From positions 93,523 to 157,522 of the forward strand of contig CAJNDS010000891.1 of the NCBI GenBank assembly GCA_905221605.1: DNA of 64,000 bases, given 5' to 3'. A program made the position numbers and the translations under genes. Below are positions 40,946-53,349 of the stretch, piece after piece; position 1 is the first letter of the stretch; every line of letters starts with the position of its first letter. Source of the DNA: Symbiodinium natans (Eukaryota; Sar; Dinophyceae; Suessiales; Symbiodiniaceae). Below the pieces are notes generated by a model. It had not been told where the DNA came from. It saw only the letters and a list, made by a program, of their open reading frames with translations, and did no database searches.

Positions 40946-41303
40946 TGCGAACCCTATTAGTTTTGTTGTTGAGCCATCCTGATAATAAGAAGAAACTTTG
41001 TATTTCTTAATGTTATGGGAACTCCGGGTGGGTGGGTATTTTTCGATGGTCTAAACAGCGAACCTAAACGAGAAACTGCTCGACCAGGAGCTCTTGAACC
41101 CTAAACCCTAAACCCTAGTCCCAAAAGCCTAAACCCTGAACCCTAAACCCTACACCGTAATCCCAAAAGCCCTGAACGCCCAAAGGCCTCAGCCCAAAAG
41201 CCCCTCTCAACCCCAAACCTACCTTCTTGTAGGGTTTAGGGCTTAGCGTTTTAGGCCCTGCAAATAGAATGTATAGTCTGAAAATGCTATCAATCAATGA
41301 ACA

Positions 41304-41476
41304 TGTGGGTAGCTCTCTAAATTCGGGTCCTTTTGAGGGGCCCTTGTTTGAATAAGGGCGCCGTGCTACATGGTCACTTCTCGAAATTATGGCTCCTTTT
41401 GGGGTTGCAAATATGAGGCGGCCCGGAAAAAATTAGTGTTCCCAGACAGGGCTTCAAATTTAGAGAACTGACCACA
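41304..41476. repeat. Family H element
   Basis: GTGGGTAGCTCTCTAAATTC at the left and AAATTTAGAGAACTGACCAC at the right. The second half repeats the pattern (CTTCTCGAAATTATGGCTCC), suggesting a nested or doubled copy. Confidence 0.6.
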
Positions 41477-41508
41477 TAATGGGCCCAGCAGGGACCCCCT
41501 AACGTATT

Positions 41509-41653
41509 TACTTGGAGGTTCATGGTACTTAGTAACCAAGTATAACTGTACTTATAACCCAAATTATAACTCTATTAGGGCACTTAAGGGGCTTATAAGT
41601 ACAGTTATAGGTACAGTTATAATTGGTTAATAAGTACCATGAACCTCCAAGTA
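41509..41653. repeat. Family A element, best uninterrupted copy
   Basis: TACTTGGAGGTTCATGGTAC at the left and GTACCATGAACCTCCAAGTA at the right are perfect 20-bp inverted repeats. The interior is AT-rich, with TTAGGGCACTTAAGGGGCTT. Confidence 0.85.
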
Positions 41654-43944
41654 GTGAGAAACCGGAATCTCTTCCAAAGAGTCCTGGTGATCTTCTCGGG
41701 AACAGCTTGAGCCCATTTGTGGCTTGCCTCTAAACCCCTAACCCCAAACCCTAAACCCTAAACCCCAAACCCTAAACCCTAAACCCCAAACCCTAAGCCC
41801 TAGACCCTAAACCCTAAACCCCAAACCCTACACCCGAAACCCTAGCCTTAGACCCTAAACCATGGAACCATACACTCTGAACCCCTGCCGACTATGTGGG
41901 TGACAAGGGCCCTTTGGGCAGGAGGTTCGGCGGCTCATGTGCGGGCAAGCGGCGTTGAAGACGCCCTTGATGTCTTGCACTCGCGCGTCGTAAGGCACGT
42001 TGTTGATCCACCTTAGGACCGACACCCTAAACCCTAAACCCCAAACCCAAAACCCTAAACCCTAAACCCCAAACCCTAACCCTAAACCCTAAACCCTAAA
42101 CCTTACACTCCAGGCTGCAGGGTAACAACTTGGTGCATACTTCGGAAAGCAGGGCAATGTGTCGCAGGTGGGCATTAGACGGCAAAGTCGGGTTTAGGGT
42201 CGAGGGATGGGCGGGCGGGGGGGTTCAACGGAAAATCTGTGGGTTTCAAGAGCACGCCAAGGAGGTCGAAAAGGTTGCCTACTCAGCAACTAACTACACG
42301 CAAAGATGTGGATGCAGGGCTGCTGCCTGGGTAGCCCAAGCCCAGCCCTAAACTGCTGTGCAGGGGTCTAGGGGCTTGGGGTTTTCAGGTAGCGGAGAAA
42401 CAGGGCCTTGAGGTTTTAGGGTATGGCTCAAGACTTGGGTGTACGCATGGTAAGTAAGCTCAATCCCTATGACCCCAAGCCCCCAGATTTACAATAAGAC
42501 TAAACATAAACCCTACACACTACGGAGGGCAAACCTACCCAAGAAAAATGGTACGTCTCCTGGCGAGGTAGAACTGATAACTCCCTCTAAGCACCCAACT
42601 ATCTTTGCTTTGAAGCCCCTAAACCATCCTAAACCCTAAACATTAATCCCTAAACCCTAAACCCAAAAATGGCTCTCTCGAGTTCCGAGGGATCCACAAG
42701 GCACGCTTCTCCAGACCAACCTGGCCAAAACAGATGTTTGGGTTTAGGGTTTAGGGTTTAGGGTTCAGGGTTCAGGGCTCAGGGCTCAGGGTTCAGGGTT
42801 TAGGGTTCAGGGTCTAGTTTTTTGGGTTTAGGGGTTAAAGGGGTTGAGGGCCGCGCCAAATGGTTTCACGCTGCGCTGTTTTCGGACTGCAACTGATGTG
42901 ACCTCAACCTGTTTGGACCGTCCGGGCATCCGCTCATCTGGCGCTGCAGGGCCCAGGGTGGCCCTAAACCCTAAACCCTAAACCCTAAACCCTAAACCGA
43001 TTTGCTTCGCGACCACAACCTGCCTGGGTCTTCGCAGGCTCCTACTGCGTATCGATGCCGACGCGCAGGCTACGCACTCCCCTAGATTACCGCTACGCTG
43101 CTACACCGAGAGCTTTAGGGTTTAGGGTTTAGGGTTTAGGGTTTAGGGGTACAGCGCTGCGCACCCTCAGGATCCATGTACCCATGCAGTACATACTTGA
43201 ACCCTAAAGCTAGTATGTGAGGGAACCCCTTTAACTGACTATATAGGTACAGAAGGTACATGGACCTTTAGGGACAAGAGCGAACAAAAATGCTGCTCAC
43301 ACGGGGCGCCCCTAAAACCTGACCAGTAGGTTCCGGGTTCCGGTTTAAACTTTCGGTCTGCGGGCGTTGTTAGGGCAGTCCTTGCAGGGCACGGCATAAT
43401 GAACAGGCCGGGTTTGGGGTTTAGGGTTTGGGGCTTGGGTCTAGGGGTCCTTCAGCAAACCTTCTTTGGCAAGGCGGTGGCAATCGGCTAGCTCTACACC
43501 GCAGCCGGGCATAAGCATCAATGCTCCCAGTTGCCAGCACACAGCTGCCAACAAAACCTTAGAGCCTGTAGAAACCTTGAAAACTGAATGAGCCCTGAAA
43601 GGGTGCATGGTCCATACATACCTGCTTAATGGAGACTGAAGTAGTCATTATAGGGTAACCCCTGATGCTGAATAAGCCTGGATCCCATTTTGAGGGATCG
43701 GTTGGTCCTCAGGAACTCTAGCCAAAACACCTTGCATGTGAATGGCACGGCGCCCTCACCCCAAGCCCCGCCAACCAAGGGGCTAGGGTTCGGGTTCAGC
43801 CCTCCGGCCTCCGACCATTAGGGTTTAGGGTTTAGGGTTTAGGGTTGAGGGTTTCAGGGTTAGGGTTTAGGGTTTAGGGTCATGCCCCTGAAAGCCCATG
43901 CAGACTGGAGTCTCCGGCATTTTCAGGCTCGAAAGAGGCACGCG

Positions 43945-44090
43945 CTCATCCATGTCCACGCGATGATAACACCGCTGTGATGATTGCTGCCAGAGCATCC
44001 ATGTCCACACGATGATGACATCCGCGTTACCGTTGTGTGCGAATGGCCAGAGCATCCATGTCCGCGCAATGAGACTGTCCATGTTGCGCA
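43945..44090. repeat. Tandem repeat of about 60-65 bp, partial units
   Basis: GCCAGAGCATCCATGTCC occurs twice and CTCATCCATGTCCACGCG once at similar spacing, each followed by CG(A)TGA-type text. Short open frames here come from the repeat. Confidence 0.5.
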
Positions 44091-44301
44091 CCATTCCCGC
44101 ACGAGCGCTTCGCAGAAGCACCGAGGTATGTTCAACAATATGCCTCTGAAACCCTGAACCCTAAACCCTAAACCCTGAACCCGTGTGTCGTTTGCACGGG
44201 GCAGCAAAGCCTGACAATCACAACCACTCAGCACCTTTGCACCCCTCAGTTCCTCCCACATCTCTGCGCGAGACGTCCTATAGTTTCTTGACAGAATCTA
44301 G

Positions 44302-44413
44302 GGTTGTACCCCTTGGGTTTTTGGGGACCCTTTTCGAGATCCTTTGGGTTGTATATATGGGCCATATTGGGAGTATGTTAAGGGGAACCTTGGTACAACT
44401 TTAGGGGTACGAG
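44302..44413. repeat. Family D element, uninterrupted
   Basis: GGTTGTACCCCTTGGGTTTT through GGGCCATATTGGGAGTATGT and AAGGGGAACCTTGGTACAAC to GGGGTACGAG. At 9908 the same point is split by a telomeric tract. Confidence 0.65.
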
Positions 44414-45129
44414 TTACGCGTCTGAGTCCATGGAAAGAACGATCGCCCAACCCTAAATCCTAAACCCTGAACCCTAAACCCTCACACCTAAACCCTAAAC
44501 CCTAAACCTTCAACCCTAACCTCAGGGGCCTGCCTTGATCTGCCGCTCCCAAGGTTGTCCCCAGTTCTTTCCTCACGCGATCTTGGGTGGCTTGGGGCTT
44601 GGAACCCTACAGCACTTAGGGTTTAGGGTTTAGGGTTTACCAAACACTACCAGACCCTTTGGGATTCATGTCGTTTTAGGGTTTCGGGCTTGGGGGGGTA
44701 GGGCGTCTAGGCTCCCCAGCAAGCAGAACATACACGAAGGGAGTCTAAGCTAGGTTTGTATAAGACCCTGAAGCCTAAAACCTCAAAAAAAAACCTTAAA
44801 CCCCAACCCTAAACCCTGAACCCTAAACCACAAGCCCCCTTAAACCCTAAACAACCCTAAACCCTAAAAAACCCTAAAGCCTAAACCCTAAACCCAAAAC
44901 CCTAAACCCTAACCCCCCTTTAAACCCTAAAAACACCCTAAACCCCAAGCCTTAAACCTTAAACCCCTTTACCCGTGCAAAATCCCGAAACCCTAAACCC
45001 TAAACCTTAAACCCTAAACCCTAAACCCCGAACCCCTTTAAACCCTAAAAAACCCTAAGACCTTAACAGATTCACAGGTGCTACTGGGCATCCAAGTGTT
45101 CCCGATCCCAAAGGCCCAGGCGTTTTCAA

Positions 45130-45207
45130 AGGGTTTAGGGTTTAGGGTTTAGGGTTTAGGGTTTAGGGTTTAGGGTTTAGGGTTTAGGGTTTAGGGTTTA
45201 GGGTTCA
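45130..45207 (+). repeat. TTTAGGG tract
   Basis: About eleven units. Confidence 0.95.
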
Positions 45208-45275
45208 GGGTTTAGAAGTTTAGGGCTTAAGGTGTAGAAGGCTGCTGGTGTTCTTATTGATATTCTTGTTATTAT

Positions 45276-45374
45276 TTGGGATGGTCCCCCTTCTACTAAC
45301 AGTCCTTAAAAGGAAATTATGGTACTCCTAGTCCTATCATACTCCCTAGTAAGGACTGTTCGCGTACATCCCAA
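45276..45374. repeat. Family B element, uninterrupted
   Basis: TTGGGATGGTCCCCCTTCTA at the left and TACATCCCAAA at the right, with AACAGTCCTTAAAAGG facing TAGTAAGGACTGTT. Confidence 0.75.
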
Positions 45375-46372
45375 ATGATTGTTCTTCTTGCTGCTATCTT
45401 ATTGTTTAGCTTTCTTGATCTTTTTTGTATGTATGTTAGTTTAGTTCTTGGAAAGCTTAAAGTGCTTTGTGAACCAGGTGTGAAGGCCGAATGCGAGGGC
45501 GTAGGGCGACATTTGGGCTTGGAGCCTTTAGGGTTTACGGAAACCCCGAAACCCTAAACCCTAAACCCTAAAAACTAAAACCCTAAACCCGAAACCCTAT
45601 GTTTAGGGTTTACGGAACCCCGAAACCCTAAACCCTAAACCCAAAACCCTACCACCCTAAACCCTAAACCCTACATGTTTCGGGTCCTTGCACCGTGGTG
45701 CCATCGAGCTTCTCCACGGCCTCTCGATTCGGAGCCCAAAATCCGAGCAGTCTAGGCTCCCGAGACAGCCTCTTGGGGTTTAGGGTTTAGGGTTTAGGGT
45801 TTAGGGTTTAGGGTTTAGGGAAACTTGAAGAAAAGGTCCCAGCAGAGCTTCCTGTTACAGCCAAGGGGTTCCCAATACAGGAATTTCCGAACTAAGCTCT
45901 CGGCACTCAACCCGTAAGCCCTAGCCCTAATCGCTACACCCTAAACCCTAAACCCTAAACCCTAAACCCTAAACCCTAAACCCTAAACCCCTTAACCCTA
46001 AACCCTAAACTCTGAAACCAAAACACCCTACAAACCTTCGTTCAAACTCCCAAAAGCATCCCAAAGCCCGAAACCCCAAAAACCCTAAACCCGAGGCTTT
46101 GTAGCCCCAAACCCCTAAGCCTGAAAACCTCAATCCTCAGCCTTACAACCCGAAACCCTAAACCCGAAGCCTTAAGAACGAAGCCTCATGATCCTACAAA
46201 CCCTAAGCCTTTTAAAAGCGGGCAGGTGAGGGCCCACGAGGCTGCTAGTTCGAGGGGTGTCTCGGGCTCTTACAGGGTCCATGTACCTAAATAGGGAATG
46301 CTTGGGCCTTAAATAACCTCCTCTATATGCACTTCTCGGGCCCAAGTATAGTATTGTGGCACATAACCTAAA

Positions 46373-46450
46373 CCCTAACCCTAAACCCTAAACCCTAAAC
46401 CCTAAACCCTAAACCCTAAACCCTAAACCCTAAACCCTAAACCCTAAACC
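46373..46450 (-). repeat. CCCTAAA tract
   Basis: Eleven units. Confidence 0.95.
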
Positions 46451-46740
46451 CCCAGAAGCTCCTAAAGCGACTCAGAAGCCGTCCGGGCGAGTCGCGGGAG
46501 GATTTGGTGCCGGCGATGTAGGGTTTAGGGTTTAGGGTTTAGTCCCCCACCCAAAGTTCGAGTTTAGGGCTTACAGGGCAGGTTCCCTGCCTTCACTGCC
46601 TCCTCTGGGGTAGACATGGTAACAATCCCCCAGCCTGCGGCCCAGAGTGTTAGAGTTGTAGGGTGGTCTCAGAGGCCTGCGAAACCCCAGCTCAAGGTTC
46701 AGGCTTTGGGGTTTAAAGTTTAGGGTTTAGGGTTTAGGGT

Positions 46741-46814
46741 TTAGGGTCCGCCGACCCTGGCGGCGTGTTGGATGGGAAAAGGAGGTGAAAACCTCCCTCT
46801 TTCGCTCCTTAACG

Positions 46815-46850
<36 letters not shown>

Positions 46851-47870
46851 AGGGACCCTCACGGGCGCGCATCATCGACCCTAGCTTTTCACATGGGGCG
46901 CGCGCCAGGCCGAAACCATGTTTTTCAAGGTTTGGGGGGGGTACCGGAAGCCCAAAACCAGGCGAGCATCATGAGCATCAGCAGCCCTGGCCCGCGGACC
47001 CAAGGCAAGAAAAAACGCTGAAAAACGCTGAAATCACCGTAAATACCGTGTTTTTATGAGGGTTTTCACGCGTGCCTCCGACCCCCACCCTTGTTGCCCT
47101 TGACCCGCCCCCAAAGTGCGCATCATCGAAACCCACGTCGGGGGGGGGGTCTGCTGATGCTGCTGATGCGCGGGGTCCGGGCGCATCATCGAGCCATCGT
47201 TTCTCATGGGCTTCGTGGGGGGGTCCGGGCCCACGGCCCAGAGACCCAGCTGATGCTCATGATGCTCGGTTTGGGGGGGTGTTCCAACAGCAGAAAACCT
47301 CGTAAATACCGAGTGTTTTGTGGGTCCACGTAAAAACGCCCCTAAAATCGCTCATTTTACGCGCTCGAACGGCTTCGTGCCTACAAAACACCCGAACAGC
47401 AGGACCCCGAATGCCCTTAAGGGCATTCGGGGTCTTGCTTTTGGGGGTTTCGTGGGCACGCAAGCGTTCAAGCACATACAATCGGCGTGTTTAAGGGGGT
47501 TTTGGATGGCCTGGGGGAGGCCGCTGATGCTCATGATGCTCCCTTTCCTGGGTCCCAAAAGGCTTCCCAAGCCCAAAAACACGTGTTTACAGCGTTTTCT
47601 GAAGGTTTTTCGAAGGCAAAACGCATGCATAGAATGCTTTTAAGGCCCCCAAACCAACCCCACTGATGCTCCTGATGCGGGTGCGCGCGCGCGCGCGCGC
47701 GCGCCGGCGCGCGGGGGGGGGGTGGGGGAGGGAGGGGTGGCGAAGGCAGGAGAAAGAGAGACAGAGAGAAGGAGAGGACAAAGACACGGGAAAGAGAAGA
47801 CAGTGCCAAGGTTCAAGGTTTCGTGCTTTGGGGGGCGGGGGCCGGCCCGTGCCGCTAGGCCTGAAATTTA
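46741..47870. other. GC-rich island with poly-G, palindrome and GATGCTC-type repeats; no telomeric units
   Basis: Starts with TCCGCCGACCCTGGCGGCGT (shared with 60119), then 34 G (46816-46849). Inside, CATCATCGA recurs (46871, 47121, 47187) and GATGCTCATGATGCTC recurs (47253, 47527). GTAAATACCG also occurs twice (47039, 47311). It ends with a GC dinucleotide run (47683-47712). Several short open frames exist on both strands, none with a recognisable domain. Confidence 0.6.
47403..47434. repeat. Perfect 32-bp palindrome
   Basis: GACCCCGAATGCCCTT is followed without a spacer by its exact complement AAGGGCATTCGGGGTC. Confidence 0.95.
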
Positions 47871-48256
47871 GGGTTCGGGGTTTAGGGTTTAGAGCCTAGG
47901 GTGATCTGCTGCTGAGGAGCCTCAGACCATGTTCGCCCATGATCATGCTAGAGGCCATTCCATGCCCCATTGCCAATCCCGGTTTAGGATTTAGGGTTTA
48001 GGGTCTAGGGTCTAGGGTTTAGGGTTTAGAGTTTTGCCAATCCCGGTGCGGGCAAATGTGTGAGGTTCTTCTCCAGGCCTAAGGCTTAAGGCCTTTCTGC
48101 TGGGCTTGCCACAAAAGCCTTCAGAAAGGGATAAAGCTCGGGAAGTTTTACAGAAAATCCAAACCCCAGGCCCCAAATCCCCAAAACGCCAAATCCCGAC
48201 ACCCTGAGTCCCTGAACCTAAACCCCAACAAGCCCTAGATCGCCATGTGTACCCCT

Positions 48257-48396
48257 TTAAACCCTAAACCCTAAACCCTAAACCCTAAACCCTAAACCCT
48301 AAACCCTAAACCCTAAACCCTAAACCCTAAACCCTAAACCCTAAACCCTAAACCCTAAACCCTAAACCCTAAACCCTAACCCTAAACCCTAAACTT
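48257..48396 (-). repeat. CCCTAAA tract
   Basis: About 20 units, one shortened. Confidence 0.95.
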
Positions 48397-48863
48397 AAAC
48401 CCTTTTGAAGCCTTTAACTCTGCCAAAAGGCAAACCGACCCCAAACCTGAAACCCTCAACCTAAGCCGCTGAGGGCCAACATGGACGCTTGGGGGTTTGG
48501 GGTGTGATTGTTTATTCTGACTTCTTATTGCAATAATTTTTCTGTTCAGTGATTTTTGGCTTTTAGGGAGGGGGGGGGGGGGGGGGGGGTTGGGATTTCG
48601 GGATTCGGGGCGAGGGTTCGTTAGTGGGCTCCTTCCTTAGGGGGGAATCACTGAACCCTCATCCACTGGGTTTCTGGTACAAATGAGCTTTTGCTGGTAT
48701 AGGAATAAACCCTAAACCCTAAACCCTAAACCCTATATGATCCGACTCTGGGATTATGTTTCGGCTCCCATTGCAAAGCAGGGGGCTGGGCGGCCTCGAG
48801 ATTTGCCCTGGGCGAAGCGGTGGGAGTTTCGTTCTGAACCTTTGGAATATAGGTTGAGGGCTA

Positions 48864-48954
48864 CATACATACATACATACATACATACATACATACATAC
48901 ATACATACATACATACATACATACATACATACATACATACATACATACATACAG
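48864..48954. repeat. ATAC tetranucleotide microsatellite
   Basis: About 22 perfect units; open frames reading MYVCMYVC or THTYIHTY come from it. Confidence 0.95.
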
Positions 48955-49267
48955 CAGCGCCTAGTGACTAGTGTGGGGTCTAACTCAACCCAACTATACC
49001 CACCCCTTCATGGTGCCTTGTTTTGGGCGGGGGCGGGAGTAACCCTAAACCCTGAACCCTAAACCCTAAATCTTAAACACTAAGCTCCCTGAGCCTGCTC
49101 CTCTCCCAAACAAGGGCTTCGGGTTTAGGGTTTGGGGTTAAGGGCTTAGGGCTTAGGGTTTAGGGTTCAGGGTTTAGCCTTACACCCGAATTTGGTACCC
49201 TCTTGTCCACCCTTGTCCACCCTTTTTTGGGCCTACGATTTAGGACTAGCTTTGGGCTTCAAGTATC

Positions 49268-49375
49268 TACTATAGACTACTATTTGCTGAAGAGCCCCCA
49301 AAAAAGAATCCCTATATTACCGTTATAAGGAAGAACATTGTTCATTTTTTTTGCGGGGGTCCTTAAGCGATTAGT
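49268..49375. repeat. Family I element
   Basis: CTACTATTTGCTGAAGAGCC at the left and GTCCTTAAGCGATTAGTAGT at the right, with CCGTTATAAGGAAGAACATT inside. Confidence 0.6.
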
Positions 49376-49834
49376 AGTAGAGGCACATGGACCCTAAGGG
49401 TTTGGAACCTCTCTCGGCAAGAAAGGGGTTTAGGGCTTGTAGGGCTTACATGCTTACATTCCTTTCTTTGGCTCAGGGACGTGGGTTTTGGGGAGCTGGG
49501 GGATCCTGGGCTTACGGTTGACTAGTTCATGGTTGGGATAATATGAAAGAATCTATGTTATTTATTCCTTATTGGGGTCAAGTACCCTTAAGAATGTAAA
49601 ATGTTACCCAACTGTGACCAGGCTTAGGGCGAACCCTCAACCGCTGGACCCCGAATTCGGGATAAAGGGTGGTGGGCCGCGAGTGTTGCATCGTCACCGA
49701 AACCTAAACCGAAATCCTGAACCCTAAATGAAACCCTAGACTCTAAACCCTAAACCCTAAACCCTAAACCCTAAACCGTGGGCTTTTGAGTTTACCCCAC
49801 CATCTTCGCCACGTTACCAGAGTGGGACGGTCCT

Positions 49835-49925
49835 ATACACACTATACATAATAAGGGCCTCTACTTTGGATCCCTAAATCCCTTGAAACAAGGGTAAGGG
49901 ACCATACTAACGGCTCATGGTTCCA
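49835..49925. repeat. Family J-like repeat
   Basis: Shares ACACTATACATAATAAGGGC and GGGTAAGGGACCATACTAAC with 29403-29545. Confidence 0.5.
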
Positions 49926-50618
49926 ACCTTAGATATAAGGGCTTCAGGGCTTTAAGGTTTCCAAGCATCGGTCTAAGCCCGGGAAAGCCGCAAAGGGTCC
50001 CAAGCATTGCGTGTAGTCTCCCATAGCACAAGACAGCACAAAGCTTAGGGGGTTAGGGGGGTGTCGGGTCTCAGGACTGATGTTGCGCCCTAAAACCCAA
50101 ATGCCCCGGCCTCTAGGAAAAGGATTGTCTGCGGCCCTCAAAACCCTAAACCCTAAACCCTAAACCCACGGCAAGCCCTGAGCATCCTGCGCCGCTCATC
50201 TCTACCTCGCTGCGCACCACGCTACCCACCTTTACATCGGGGGGGGGGGGGGGCGGAGTCAGCGTTCAGGGTTTAGGGTTTAGAGTGAGGGGCATAGGCA
50301 TAAGTGAAAGCACTCATCGTTGCAGGGTTGAGGAAAGGCTTTGAAAGGATTGAGGGAGATATTCGAGGGACTCTCTACCGTAAATCCTATGCCCTGTTCG
50401 GTTGCCCTATATAAGGGCTCTCGGCTCTCGGGTCTAGGGTTCAGGATTACTAAACCCTAAACCCTAAACCTTAAACCCTAAACCCTAAACCCTAAACCCT
50501 AAACATCCCTAAACCCTAAACCCTAAACCCAAAAACCCAAAACCCTAAACCCTAAACCCAAAACCCTAAACCCTATACCCTCTACACACAATTCGGATCC
50601 CCAAAGGCGCCTAACACT

Positions 50619-50753
50619 TACTTAAAGGTTCATGGTACTTATTCACCACTGATAACTGTACCTATAACTGTACTTATAAGCCCCTTAAGTGCCCTAATAC
50701 AGTTATAATTTGGTACAGTTATAATTGGTTAATAAGTACTATGAACCCTCAAG
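50619..50753. repeat. Family A element, uninterrupted
   Basis: TACTTAAAGGTTCATGGTAC at the left and AAGTACTATGAACCCTCAAG at the right. A poly-C run of 34 bases (50764-50797) follows 10 bp later. Confidence 0.7.
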
Positions 50754-50761
50754 ACTTAGAG

Positions 50762-50797
<36 letters not shown>

Positions 50798-51524
50798 ACC
50801 CCCCCACCCGCATCCTGCGAACAGCGACTGGAAGAGATCCCTAAACCTGAGGGTTTAGGGTTTAGGGTTCAGGGTTTAGGGTTTAGGGTTCAGGGTTTAG
50901 GGTTTAGGACCACAGAGCTTGGAACCCTCGGCATCAGGGTTTAGGGTTTGGGGTTAGGGTTTGGGGTTTCGGGTTTAGGGTATCCGGGGCCCTAAGCCGG
51001 AACCCTCAACGCTCCCTAAACCGTAAACCCCGAACCCCAGACCCGAGTACTGCACACCCTATAGACTAGGGAAGTGGATCCTCTGAATAGCGGCGCCAAC
51101 AGAATGGTATCTAAGGAACCAGTAGTTTGCCCCAAGCCTCCAACCTGAATGCCCGGTTTAGGGTTCAGGCTTTCGGGTGTTGGGTGTAGTTTTTCAGGGG
51201 TCAGGGTTTAGATGCAATCCTGCTTCGGGGTGTAAGTCGAATATTTTGTAAACAGCTTGAAACAAAAACTCACAAAGGTAGGATCCACACCCTACACCCT
51301 GAACTCCATATGGTTGAGGATGTGAGAAGTTTTGGGTTGAGCCACAACTACAGCCCCCACCTCCTCAGGCCAACAAAATCCCAACCCACCCCCCTCGGGC
51401 CCAAATCAAGGCCTTCTTGTGACCGACTCTGTGTTGTGTTGGGGCGTGGGTTGGTTGGTTCAGAAAAAGCTCCCTAGACTCTGGACCCTGACCCCTGGGG
51501 TCGTAGGTGTTATAGGATCACGCC

Positions 51525-51803
51525 TAAACCCTAAACCCTAAACCCTAAACCCTAAACCCTAAACCCTAAACCCTACACCAATATAGGATCCCATACTAGC
51601 GCATGGCTTGAGGACACCTGGGCGGGGGCGGAGGTGTCGGGATACGGAGTCGAACATGAAGTCCCCTCAACCCTGAACTCCTGCACCCTTAGTCTTACGT
51701 TGACGGTTTGGGAACCCTAAACCCTAAGCCCTTATAAACCCTAAACCCTAAACCCTAAACCCTAAACCCTAAACCCTAAACCCTAAACCCTAAACCCTAA
51801 ACC
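51525..51803 (-). repeat. Two CCCTAAA tracts with a 150-bp spacer
   Basis: Seven units at 51525-51576 and about ten at 51731-51803. Confidence 0.9.
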
Positions 51804-52142
51804 CGAACCCCGAGAGCCTGAACCCCTTAACTCTTAAAGCCGCAGGAGCCTCTTCAAAGACTTCTCGGAGGGCCTTTCCCCTGGCAAGTGTTCTGAAGTT
51901 CGGTCTCGGGACCCTAAACCCTAAACCCTAAACCTTACAACCTAAATGCTCTCCTCCTAGCCTCACTGGAGTTTAGGGTTCAGGGTTTTCGGTTCAGGGG
52001 CTTGGGCTTTCGGGTGCTTCAACCCCCAAAAGCGGAAGACCCTCAAGAGACCCTCAGCCGGAAAACCCCAAAACCCCAAAAAGCCTTCGAGGCCCCGCAA
52101 CACGCTCTACACCCTGAACCTTAAACTTTCGGGCTTAGGGTT

Positions 52143-52251
52143 CCCAGAGACTCCAAAACCCCTTAATTAAGGATCATACCTTAAATTGTAATAGGAACCC
52201 TAATATGATTTAAGGTATATTCCTTAATTAAGGGGTTTTGGAGTCTCTGGG
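52143..52251. repeat. Family F element with perfect 31-bp terminal inverted repeats
   Basis: The left end starts CCCAGAGACTCCAAAACCCC and continues through TTAATTAAGGA. The right end (52221-52251) is its exact reverse complement. The pairing continues with mismatches towards the centre. Best-preserved MITE in the window. Confidence 0.9.
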
Positions 52252-52573
52252 TTTTTGGGTGTAGGGCAAGCCCAAAGTGCTTGAACCATCAGACCCCCAC
52301 AGCACCTTCACTCCTAACCCCCTCTCAGCCTCATCCCCGGACTCGAAGCCCTAAAGCTAGGGGATAGGAATAGGGGGACCCTTGGGGATACAGACCCTCT
52401 GAATAAGGTCCCTGTTTAAGAGAGCCAGAAGAGGGTTCAGAAGGGTCCCCTTTTAAGGGTCTCCCTTATCCTACCTAGGATAAAGCCTCTTGCTGGATTC
52501 GAGGTCAGGTGGCCAATCAGCAACAGGCTCGGGATTGAAGGTGAGTCCGGCTAGGGCTTCCCCTGCAAGCACT

Positions 52574-52700
52574 TCAGCTCTTGGCTTTGCAGCCGGCCCG
52601 ACGCAGATCCGCATCCTGACGGAGGATGTCCAAAGACACAAAGTCCTGATGTGAGACCTGTGAGAGGGTCGATTGGAAGGCGCCCTTACAGGGCGTACTC
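52574..52700 (-). pseudogene. Possible gene scrap
   Basis: Minus-strand reading FQSTLSQVSHQDFVSLDILR then QDADLRRAGCKAKS and a stop. Protein-like but without a recognised family; it lies in a stretch poor in telomeric repeats. Confidence 0.25.
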
Positions 52701-52832
52701 ACTGAAGGCCACAATTCACCTCCACCGGTGCCCCAGACCCAGCTCACTGCGCGCGCTTCTGCCTTTAGCAGCACGCCAGCAAGACGCGTTGGTAGGGCAA
52801 AACCCGGTTCTCGTCTTGAATAGAGGTTGGAC

Positions 52833-52911
52833 GAACCCTAAACCCTAAACCCTAACCCTAAACCCTAAACCCTAAACCCTAAACCCTAAACCCTAAACCC
52901 TAAACCCTAAA
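52833..52911 (-). repeat. CCCTAAA tract
   Basis: Eleven units, one shortened. Confidence 0.95.
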
Positions 52912-53349
52912 CAAGTTCACCTGAAAAGGCCACACTACCCTTCACTACGTTCGCAGTACCATACGCCCTGCAAGCCTTCCCTACTTCTGAGGGCGGCGCG
53001 ACGACAAACCCTAAACCCTAAACCCTAAACCCTAAACCTTATAAAGCCTAAACCCTAAACCCTAAACCGTCAGCTTTGGCCGTGCGACGCATGGAATGAC
53101 GCATGCTGACGCGCCCAATCAACAGCCCTCTACCAACAGGTCTCAACACCTCCAGCCCACACAAAGCCACCCTAGACCCTAAACCCTAGCCCTAAACCTT
53201 CAGCCCTCAAACACCCTCAAAACCCTAAACACCCCACCCCCCCCCCCCTTGGCCCTGAACCAGAGCTTCAAGCACGTGGAAGCTCAAGCCTTCAACGGCA
53301 AGGGCCCTTCAACCTTACACCTTCTTAACCTTAAGCATCCTCGAGCCCT

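Larger units (their letters stand above)
36871..46740. other. Telomere-like mosaic, sixth part, no gene
   Basis: Spacers hold families A-E, H and I, the 22-bp and 16-bp tandem arrays at 40641-40945, a T-G homopolymer junction at 38623-38651 and a tandem repeat at 43945-44090. Longer spacers without telomeric units at 36960-37140, 41930-42020 and 43440-43760 show nothing recognisable. Confidence 0.7.

Noticed and set aside
48719-48964. Open frames reading MYVCMYVC and THTYIHTY
   Set aside because: Encoded by the ATAC microsatellite.
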